Source: Thermoplasmata archaeon (lineage in GTDB: Archaea; Thermoplasmatota; E2; DHVEG-1). Taken from it: a stretch of 12,450 nucleotides of DNA. A model generated the notes under the pieces. It saw nothing but the letters and a program-made list of their open reading frames with translations. It made no database searches and was not told the origin of the DNA. The DNA is taken from NCBI GenBank assembly GCA_030641605.1, contig DAOWHD010000062.1, positions 1 to 12,450 of the forward strand, in the 5' to 3' direction. Both the position numbers and the translations under genes were made by a program. How positions within the stretch are numbered: the first letter of the stretch is position 1; the number at the start of each line of letters is the position of its first letter. Below are positions 4,864-10,166 of the stretch, in pieces.

Positions 4864-7497
4864 TTATATGATATCTAGATTAAGAATTATTATCTCTACT
4901 TCATCTGTTGTCTCGTTTTCATTGTTATCATATGCAATAACTTTTAATGTATGCTGCCCAAAGATTTTCTCATCCCATGGGCATCTATAAGGAGATTCAT
5001 CATCTGTTGATATTAGCTCTTCGTCTACAAAAAAATCAACATGGTTGATTCCATATCCTTCATTAGTAATACAGGTTTCAATGGTTATTTCCCCAATTAT
5101 TGTTGGTGTAAAAAAGGGCATTAATTTGTTATCCTTGACATATATTGCGTCATCCGGTTTGGTAATTGTAATATGCGGTTCTGAATTTACCCTCGGGAAA
5201 AGATGCAAAGTAGGATCACCGTTTAATACCATGCCATAATACCACTCCTTTTCCCACAATGCAAATGGCGCTTGAGCATCGAACCATTCGTAAAACGCAT
5301 CTCCTATGCTTTTCCCTTCGCCAAGCGGATCAGTAAAGTCATCAAAGCATAGCATACTTCCACTTTTTGCGGAAGCTATTGTAATCAACCCATATGTTGT
5401 ATGAAAGATATATGAGCCTGCAAGGTAGTTGTCATCTGTAAATCTCCCAGGGCCACATGAAAAGAGATTATAGAATAATACTGGAGGATCTCGCTGCTGT
5501 ATGGTCTGCGAAAACACCCAATCACCGTGATCAAAGAAATACCCAAGATCAAAAGGATAACCATCACCTATGCCTCGGTCCCAGGTGCCATCTGGGGCAG
5601 AATCATTTTCACTAGGCGTTACAGTATTTTCGCCATCGAGATAATCTGTTTCCAATCTAGTTGTTTCATCTGGGTTGAGATAGGGCCCATTAATTAGCCA
5701 AGTACCAATATATGTTATGGGTGTAGATTCTGGGTTATATGTAACTCCATCAACTTCACTTCCATCTGGTTCACAGAAACGAGCAGCGAATCCGTGACCT
5801 CCCATCCATTCAGAGATTTTTACTAGAAGACGATTCTCTCCTGCAGTCAATGTTACATCAACCTTTGCTACATCTGCTTCAAAACCGCCATATCGATTAT
5901 CATAAACAATCTCTTCACCGTTCAGCCAAACTCTTGCTCCATCGTCGTACCCCATCCATAATTGACAAGATTTCTCTGTGTTGGCATATACATTTACATA
6001 TGCATAACAAACGCCAAAATCTGCATCGTTTGAATATTCTCCCATATCTACATATGGATTGCCTGAATCATATCTCGTCCATGTTTTTCCACCCATTGAA
6101 TCACCTTCGTTTGGGTCAATAGATGCCTCAGTTCTACCCAGATAATTTGTTGTCAAATATTCATAAAAATTATCAGAGGTGTCTTGATGAAATCCATTTA
6201 GAAGCCAACTTCGTATAAATGGAGCACTTCCAGCATGTGTTTCAGGGTTGTTAATTTGATATTCAATATCATCAAATGTGTTGAGGTAGGTGTCAGTAAA
6301 TCTGACAGAAAATTTATAATCCCCGCCTGATTGGCTTACTTTGCATAATAGACGGTTCCATCCTGCGTTTAAATTTACATTTATTTTATACCAGTCTGCG
6401 ATCCACCCACCATACCGATCATTTGTATAAACGTTATTTCCATTAAGCCATACTTTGATACCATCATCACAACCTAGAAGCAATTTTGCTGCTCTGTCTA
6501 TTGGACTGTATACATACACATAAGCATATGAAGCAGATTCAGTGGGCTTTGTACTAAAATAATGCCCTCCGGAATAACTGTGTGCACAAACTTGTACAAA
6601 GTGCTGCCCTAAATCCATTTGGTTTAGATAATCTTCTCCGGTGGTATAATACCCTTGGTCATAACGAGTGACATTTCCTCTGTAGATAAGATCTAGATGT
6701 ACGTTCATGTCATACCAGTCCTCATCGACGTATTCCAGTCCACGCCATGGCTGTGTTAATTCTCCAGATCGATATGCGTGAATCTTAGAAAAATAGTCAT
6801 TGACCATGTTTGCTTCAGTGTCGTAATTAAGGGTATGGGCATAGATGCGGCCTACATATACTTCGGGTCCCATATCACCGCTGCCTGCACTGTGCTTTTC
6901 ATAGACTCCATCTTGGACAGTATCTTCCCATTTACCATCAAGATCCATGTAAAACAAATCACAGGGGAATACAGATCCTGAAACTTCGGCCCATGCGGCT
7001 GTTATGTCTCCGATAAGAACAAAACTTTTGCATCCTGAATTGTAACGTTGTGTTATCCAATCTTTAATTTCTTTAGGAGTGCCACCGGAAACCGTTTCTA
7101 TGAAAACTGATGATTCTTCTGATTCCAAATCAGCAACATATTGATTGATGCCTGTTGTAATTCGCGGATATAATGCACTATCTATTAGTAGTGATATTGG
7201 GTCTAAAGATTGAGTTGCATAACCGTTGTTTCTAGGTGCCGAGAATACGGCTTTTTTAAGTGGATGGGCCTCTATGTATTCTTCATATGTGCCAGGTAAT
7301 TCTCCATTAGGTGAACGCCATTGGAGCTTTTCTATGGGTTGGTGGTAGTCTTTTTCAATTTCATTTACTTCATTACCTACTGTAGTATATGATAAAGTGA
7401 AAATTATGATGCTTAAGATTAATATTAGACTTAACCATTTCCCCTTCAGATTCATTTTTCCTCTAGTACACCCGTTTGAAATATTTTTTGCCCCCAT
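4864..7497 (-). CDS. secreted C25 (gingipain-like) cysteine peptidase with inserted repeat modules
   Basis: This is an 877-residue exported protein, numbered here from the ATG at 7497. A basic start and hydrophobic segment (about 20-37) form a signal peptide. The first half of a peptidase C25 domain follows: FVLIGD (to Asp164), FPCDLFYMDLDG and PEVYVGRI. A likely catalytic His306 lies in CAHSYSGGHYF. About 340 residues are then inserted, with two similar modules carrying GCDDGIKVWLNG (Trp350) and GYDDGARVWLNG (Trp524) plus NRYGG and AG-NRLL blocks, and a third partial linker copy. The second catalytic half resumes with LFYNLFSCGPGRF (probable nucleophile Cys681) and ends at LNGDPTLHL (Asp761). 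An Ig-like domain closes the protein (about 777-873). A TATA box favours a leaderless start at 7497. GAGGA just before Met15 (7455) supports the shorter form. The role is probably extracellular proteolysis. Confidence 0.85.
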   Translation of the reverse strand: MGAKNISNGCTRGKMNLKGKWLSLILILSIIIFTLSYTTVGNEVNEIEKDYHQPIEKLQWRSPNGELPGTYEEYIEAHPLKKAVFSAPRNNGYATQSLDPISLLIDSALYPRITTGINQYVADLESEESSVFIETVSGGTPKEIKDWITQRYNSGCKSFVLIGDITAAWAEVSGSVFPCDLFYMDLDGKWEDTVQDGVYEKHSAGSGDMGPEVYVGRIYAHTLNYDTEANMVNDYFSKIHAYRSGELTQPWRGLEYVDEDWYDMNVHLDLIYRGNVTRYDQGYYTTGEDYLNQMDLGQHFVQVCAHSYSGGHYFSTKPTESASYAYVYVYSPIDRAAKLLLGCDDGIKVWLNGNNVYTNDRYGGWIADWYKINVNLNAGWNRLLCKVSQSGGDYKFSVRFTDTYLNTFDDIEYQINNPETHAGSAPFIRSWLLNGFHQDTSDNFYEYLTTNYLGRTEASIDPNEGDSMGGKTWTRYDSGNPYVDMGEYSNDADFGVCYAYVNVYANTEKSCQLWMGYDDGARVWLNGEEIVYDNRYGGFEADVAKVDVTLTAGENRLLVKISEWMGGHGFAARFCEPDGSEVDGVTYNPESTPITYIGTWLINGPYLNPDETTRLETDYLDGENTVTPSENDSAPDGTWDRGIGDGYPFDLGYFFDHGDWVFSQTIQQRDPPVLFYNLFSCGPGRFTDDNYLAGSYIFHTTYGLITIASAKSGSMLCFDDFTDPLGEGKSIGDAFYEWFDAQAPFALWEKEWYYGMVLNGDPTLHLFPRVNSEPHITITKPDDAIYVKDNKLMPFFTPTIIGEITIETCITNEGYGINHVDFFVDEELISTDDESPYRCPWDEKIFGQHTLKVIAYDNNENETTDEVEIIILNLDII

Positions 7498-7518
7498 AGT
7501 TTTAGGTTGAATATTGTA

Positions 7519-7530
7519 TTTATATATATT
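7519..7530 (-). promoter_or_regulatory. TATA box of the C25 peptidase gene
   Basis: The minus strand reads AATATATATAAA, centred about 27 bp upstream of the ATG at 7497. Transcription would start at or just before that codon. If the internal ATG at 7455 is used instead, the leader would be about 42 nt and include the GAGGA ribosome binding site. Confidence 0.5.
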
Positions 7531-7591
7531 AAAAAATGTAAGTATTGTATTTAACTTTTGTCAAAGGTTTTTCTTAAATATTTTTTAGTGA

Positions 7592-7867
7592 TTACAGTCT
7601 TTTAGCAATTTGTAACAAAAGTTTGCTCTTGGATTCACCTTGATCAACTAGTATTCTTCCCTCTTTCTTCCAGTGTTTTTTTGGGTGCGAGCAGTTTTTC
7701 TCTAAAATGGGGTTAATCCCCAGTGATTTTGCAGCTTTTGCAATACTTTCTGATGATGGTTTTTCGATAGCATACTTCTTAGAGATCCTTCTACCATTTA
7801 ACCTGGAAACCGATTTGTTAAAATAAACTGGCCAGATGACCCATTTACCTTCACCTTTAGAGACCAT
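7592..7867 (-). CDS. srp19: signal recognition particle 19 kDa protein
   Basis: This 91-residue archaeal SRP19 binds the tips of helices 6 and 8 of 7S RNA and promotes loading of SRP54 for co-translational targeting of membrane and secreted proteins. The family pattern is clear: WVIWPVYFN near the start, SRLNGRRISKKYAIEKPS (about 21-38), the GINPILE and HPKKHWKKEGRI blocks, and a basic Lys/Arg-rich C-terminus. Length is normal for the family. It lies 17 bp downstream of the S8e gene on the same strand, so the two are almost certainly co-transcribed. No strong ribosome binding site is visible before the ATG. The protein is unrelated to the mobile and secreted genes to its left. Confidence 0.95.
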   Translation of the reverse strand: MVSKGEGKWVIWPVYFNKSVSRLNGRRISKKYAIEKPSSESIAKAAKSLGINPILEKNCSHPKKHWKKEGRILVDQGESKSKLLLQIAKRL

Positions 7868-7884
7868 GTATGATCACGACTGAT

Positions 7885-8268
7885 TTATTCAGATATCAGT
7901 ACGGCATTTACCGTTCCAGTTTGTCCAGGTCTAGAAGTCACTCGAGCCTTTCCGAGGTTTGTTTCGATAATTGCGCCTTTGTTGATGATATTTCTTCTTA
8001 TGTAGTTTAAGTTTGCAGGATTTCCTACAACAGATTTTATTTCTGCTTTAGTGGTTTTGTTGTTTTTCTGATCAACAACATGGGCCACGTTTATTATTTT
8101 TGCTTTAGTTTTTCTGTTATTACCTAGGGTTCGTATTTTTTTTAATCTTGTATCTCCAATAGTAGTTAGCTGTGATTCTCTCCCTATTTCAAATTTTCGT
8201 TTACCTCGGGCATGCCGTATTCTTCTTCCCGTTTTACTTCTTTTTGAGCTACCTTGCCACAGTGCCAT
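7885..8268 (-). CDS. rps8e: 30S ribosomal protein S8e
   Basis: This 127-residue small-subunit ribosomal protein is of the type shared by archaea and eukaryotes and absent from bacteria, so it is a strong marker of archaeal origin. Its N-terminus MALWQGSSKRSKTGRRIR is typical of the family, followed by GRESQLTTIG, the TRLKKIRTLGNNRKTK segment, VVGNPANLNYIRRNII, and the C-terminal ARVTSRPGQTGTVNAVL. Length matches archaeal S8e. It is the first gene of a two-gene operon with srp19. A TATA box at 8293-8301 is placed for initiation at about 8270, so the mRNA is probably leaderless; no Shine-Dalgarno sequence is seen before the ATG. Confidence 0.97.
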   Translation of the reverse strand: MALWQGSSKRSKTGRRIRHARGKRKFEIGRESQLTTIGDTRLKKIRTLGNNRKTKAKIINVAHVVDQKNNKTTKAEIKSVVGNPANLNYIRRNIINKGAIIETNLGKARVTSRPGQTGTVNAVLISE

Positions 8269-8292
8269 AAGGGACCCGAATATCCATAATCG

Positions 8293-8301
8293 TATATAAA
8301 A
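8293..8301 (-). promoter_or_regulatory. TATA box of the rps8e-srp19 operon
   Basis: TTTTATATA on the minus strand is centred about 29 bp upstream of the S8e ATG and fits an archaeal promoter giving a leaderless or near-leaderless transcript. Confidence 0.65.
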
Positions 8302-8386
8302 GGTATGGGTCAGTGATAGTAGATGGTGAGAAATGATAGCTTCCCTTCACTATTTTTTCAAATGAAAATGGTATTTAGTAAGTATT

Positions 8387-8410
8387 GTATCATATTTGAT
8401 ATGAAAATAT
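8387..8410. promoter_or_regulatory. operator-like repeat, distal copy
   Basis: This 24-bp element contains GTATCATATTTGATAT and then an AAAATAT tail. It matches the proximal element at 8463-8486 at 21 of 24 positions. It lies upstream of the TATA box of the gene at 8501, within the divergent region shared with rps8e. Confidence 0.5.
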
Positions 8411-8440
8411 GCCTTGAATAAAGGATTCTTTGAATTACCA

Positions 8441-8450
8441 TATATTTAAA
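8441..8450 (+). promoter_or_regulatory. TATA box of the small gene at 8501
   Basis: TATATTTAAA is an archaeal TATA-like box. Initiation is expected about 26 bp downstream, near 8472, inside the proximal palindrome. Confidence 0.5.
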
Positions 8451-8462
8451 ACCAGATGGAAT

Positions 8463-8486
8463 ATATCATATATGATATCAAAATAT
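8463..8486. promoter_or_regulatory. operator-like repeat with perfect 16-bp palindrome, proximal copy
   Basis: It contains the perfect palindrome ATATCATATATGATAT (8463-8478) followed by CAAAATAT. It overlaps the predicted transcription start of the gene at 8501, the classic position for a repressor site in archaea. Its near-identical partner is 76 bp upstream. Confidence 0.6.
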
Positions 8487-8500
8487 TTGGGTGAGGCGTC

Positions 8501-8755
8501 ATGAAATCATCAACTTATGCTAGTTTAGTTAGTGTAGTTTTCATCAAATACAGAGATAAAATATCAACAAGTATTGATGGTGCTATAAGGGCAGTAGATG
8601 GTCTTTGTGAAGATATAGGATTAGACTGTGATCTTAGTCATATGACTAAATACAGAATAATATCCGATTTGTTAGAATCCAAGATTTTGGTATCTCGCAA
8701 AACCAAAAAGAACAGAAAACTAAGAATGTCAAAGAGAATACTAGATAGCTTATAA
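8501..8755 (+). CDS. small basic protein, candidate autoregulated DNA-binding protein
   Basis: I do not recognise the family of this 84-residue protein. The N-terminal half is mixed and likely helical. The C-terminal half (from about residue 48) reads MTKYRIISDLLESKILVSRK and then a very basic stretch, KTKKNRKLRMSKR. A helix followed by a beta-like ILVSRK and a basic turn resembles a recognition helix plus wing, so a winged-helix fold is possible but unproven. There are no membrane segments. The start is well supported by GGTGAGG a few bases before the ATG. The promoter is flanked by two copies of a palindrome-containing repeat, suggesting that the product binds its own promoter. A 20-bp palindrome overlaps the stop codon. 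Confidence 0.7.
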   Translation: MKSSTYASLVSVVFIKYRDKISTSIDGAIRAVDGLCEDIGLDCDLSHMTKYRIISDLLESKILVSRKTKKNRKLRMSKRILDSL

Positions 8756-8769
8756 CATATATGTTATAA
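8750..8769. repeat. 20-bp perfect palindrome over the stop codon of the 8501 gene
   Basis: TTATAACATATATGTTATAA is a perfect palindrome. Its CATATATG core is the same as in the proximal operator at 8463-8478, though the outer arms differ. It could be a third protein binding site or a weak 3' hairpin; no T-run follows. Confidence 0.5.
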
Positions 8770-8785
8770 AAATTGAAGGGCGCAT

Positions 8786-9016
8786 CTACCATTTTCCACG
8801 TTTTTCAATCCAAACGTTGTCTACATCTTCTCGTACTTTTATAGGTAACTGTAGTGTTTCGTCATGAAGCATTCCATCACCGTCTTTCTACCATATGCGA
8901 TCGTTTGTGATCTTCTTGATGTTTCTGCTTGTTGTTTTGCCCCATAGCTCTATTTTGGGTTTGTCTTTCGTTTTCTTTTTAATAGTCCTGTTGATCTCTA
9001 TTTCATAATCAGACAT
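8786..9016 (-). pseudogene. small hypothetical gene with an in-frame amber codon
   Basis: From the ATG at 9016 this reads 42 codons (MSDYEIEINRTIKKK, then KIELWGKTT and ITNDRIW), meets a TAG at 8888-8890, and continues without change of frame for 33 more codons (KDGDGMLHDETLQLPIKV to VWIEKRGKW) before a second TAG at 8786. The sequence after the amber is as protein-like as that before it, with no frameshift. A TATA-like box at 9036-9045 lies about 24 bp upstream of the ATG, so the gene seems expressed as a leaderless mRNA. A recent nonsense mutation, for example of a Tyr or Gln codon, is the simplest reading. Amber recoding such as pyrrolysine insertion is an alternative. I do not recognise the family. 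Confidence 0.5.
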
Positions 9017-9035
9017 CTCCCATCCAAAACTGCAA

Positions 9036-9045
9036 TCTTATAATG
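9036..9045 (-). promoter_or_regulatory. TATA box of the amber-containing gene
   Basis: The minus strand reads CATTATAAGA, about 24 bp before the ATG at 9016, placing initiation at the start codon. Confidence 0.45.
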
Positions 9046-9113
9046 CATGTCCATAAAAATCTTACATTCAAGTCAGATCAAGGCATGGAATGTTAGAAAT
9101 CCTAAGAGGCGTT

Positions 9114-9272
9114 TCAAGGTAAGACTAGCCAGACGAATGCTGCTAACATAAACAGTATAAGAAAAAATATTGATATGCCTGTTAAGGTACATAATTTTCT
9201 GTATTGCTTTTCATTAAGTTCAAGGAGTTTCTCCAATAGTTCTAATTCTCTTTTATTTGATTTTTCCATCAT
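9114..9272 (-). CDS. 52-residue single-pass membrane protein
   Basis: This short gene encodes MMEKSNKRELELLEKLLELN, a charged amphipathic helix, then a linker with basic residues (EKQYRKL), then a hydrophobic helix from about residue 29 to 51 (ISIFFLILFMLAAFVWLV). The charge pattern suggests the N-terminus is inside, with the helix ending at the outer face. AGGAAG lies about 8 bp upstream of the first ATG, and a TATA-like box at 9311-9320 fits initiation at about 9288, leaving a short leader. The second ATG at 9269 is an alternative start. The family is not recognised. The amphipathic helix could mediate self-association or binding to another protein. It lies just upstream of the amber-containing gene, which appears to have its own promoter. 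Confidence 0.6.
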   Translation of the reverse strand: MMEKSNKRELELLEKLLELNEKQYRKLCTLTGISIFFLILFMLAAFVWLVLP

Positions 9273-9310
9273 ACTTTCTTCCTGTACGATACAACATAAC
9301 GCATCTTACT

Positions 9311-9320
9311 TTAAAAATTA
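9311..9320 (-). promoter_or_regulatory. TATA-like box of the 52-residue membrane protein gene
   Basis: The minus strand reads TAATTTTTAA, centred about 43 bp upstream of the ATG at 9272. Initiation at about 9288 would leave a leader of about 16 nt that includes the AGGAAG element. Confidence 0.35.
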
Positions 9321-9385
9321 ATAGTTTGAGATATTGTTGAAATGTATGGGTTGCTCTTGTATTGACGCTTCCTGTAAATGGCCCA

Positions 9386-9397
9386 CAATATTAATAA
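9386..9397 (+). promoter_or_regulatory. TATA box of the split RNA-binding protein gene
   Basis: CAATATTAATAA is centred about 24 bp upstream of the ATG at 9416, consistent with leaderless transcription. Confidence 0.4.
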
Positions 9398-9415
9398 GAT
9401 ATTTGGATTTTCATC

Positions 9416-9607
9416 ATGCGCATGAAACGGCTGGTGCACAGCATAGAAACCAGAGTATTTGAAGAAGATGCGTCTTGCATAAGTGATGTATATGATTCGT
9501 ATAGTGGGCTTCTACCCGTTGATTTCGATAAAGAAAAAATCGTTGTTCAGCATAAACAAGCAGTAGGTTTTGGACAGAATATTATTCACATCTCGCCTCG
9601 CCCATGA
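9416..9607 (+). CDS. N-terminal part of a split COG1325-type RNA-binding protein
   Basis: These 63 residues match the first half of the archaeal COG1325/DUF54 family, once described as predicted exosome subunits. The family pattern is a VHxIExRVFxxED start, an LLP segment, and a G-F-x-x-x-I-I-x-I block. Here these are VHSIETRVFEED, SGLLPVDF and AVGFGQNIIHI. The frame then ends at TGA (9605-9607), where family members continue into the second half. That second half begins in the next frame at an ATG that overlaps this stop (ATGA). There are two possible starts, 9416 and 9422. Either the gene is broken by a frameshift or the two halves are made as separate, coupled polypeptides. The assignment rests on recognised motif order, not on a search. 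Confidence 0.72.
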   Translation: MRMKRLVHSIETRVFEEDASCISDVYDSYSGLLPVDFDKEKIVVQHKQAVGFGQNIIHISPRP

Positions 9608-9900
9608 ATATTTACAAGTATGGGTATATCTGGCTGTTGATTCAAAATATCTTTCAAAATTTAAGTAGACGTGATGTAGAAAAGATATGCGAACAGCGTG
9701 ACTTGCGTCTAGACGACCATGGATATTTTTTCATTCGTCTTGATAAAAAGTTGTTATTGGATGGGGCGTATAAACTTACAGAGCAAGGTGATTGTTTTCA
9801 TTTTAAAATTAAAATGGCAGCCTTTCCTAGTACAAGAGAAAATGCAATGAGATCATTGGAAGAATTGCTGGGAAAAATGGGATGTTCTGTTACCAAATAA
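9604..9900 (+). CDS. C-terminal part of a split COG1325-type RNA-binding protein
   Basis: These 98 residues match the C-terminal half of the COG1325/DUF54 RNA-binding family. The diagnostic run is R-L-D-x-x-G-x-F-F-I-R-x-D-K-x-x-L-x-x-G-x-Y, then G-D-C-F-H-x-K, then AAFP-x-x-R-E-x-A. Here it reads LRLDDHGYFFIRLDKKLLLD (about 35-54), GDCFHFKIKMAAFP, and TRENAMRSLEELLG. The N-terminal IWLLIQNIFQNLSRRDVEKI continues the family's central helices. Together with the preceding 63 codons it totals 161 residues, close to one full-length family member. Its ATG overlaps the upstream stop by four bases, which suits termination-reinitiation. A -1 shift anywhere between about 9590 and 9607 would fuse the two parts. 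Confidence 0.75.
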   Translation: MNIYKYGYIWLLIQNIFQNLSRRDVEKICEQRDLRLDDHGYFFIRLDKKLLLDGAYKLTEQGDCFHFKIKMAAFPSTRENAMRSLEELLGKMGCSVTK

Positions 9901-10166
9901 CCTGGATATCGGGAGTTTCAGTGACGAGGTCATATGAACGCTCTGTAGCAAGTAAGGCTATAAATATAATCAACTAATCTAAAGAAACGAAAAGTAACGT
10001 AAGATGATATGACTTTTTCAATTGACATTGACAGCAAGGTACTATATATGAACATTGGGCGATATTTGATAATTTAACTCATAAAAAATATTGGTTTAGA
10101 CTTTTTTACAATGGAAAAGTATAAGTCCTACAGATGCTTTTCAGTTTTTGTATGAGGATGTGCTAA
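9901..10166. other. 266-bp intergenic region with the promoter of the winged-helix gene
   Basis: I see no supported gene here; the longest ATG frames are about 20 codons. A TATA-like element (10116-10124) lies near the right end, before the ATG at 10167. The rest shows no repeat or RNA structure that I can support. Confidence 0.4.
10116..10124 (+). promoter_or_regulatory. TATA-like box of the double winged-helix gene
   Basis: AAAGTATAA sits about 46 bp upstream of the ATG, giving a predicted start near 10147 and a leader of about 20 nt. That leader would contain GAGG about 9 bp before the start codon. Confidence 0.35.

Noticed and set aside
5517..5534. His657 in FDHGDW as the catalytic histidine of the C25 peptidase
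   Set aside because: The segment lies in the third partial copy of the repeated linker (compare the DMGEYSNDADF block of the previous copy), whereas CAHSYSGGHYF at about 303-313 lies where the catalytic strand would end. It remains a possible alternative, and I could not test it.
5850..6122. Plus-strand open frame of 90 codons inside the C25 peptidase gene
   Set aside because: It is rich in His and Leu with no recognisable features and is antisense to the strongly supported peptidase modules.
7536..8390. Shared 13-bp string GTAAGTATTGTAT near 7539 and 8378
   Set aside because: It is short, AT-rich and not placed consistently relative to promoters, so chance is the best explanation.
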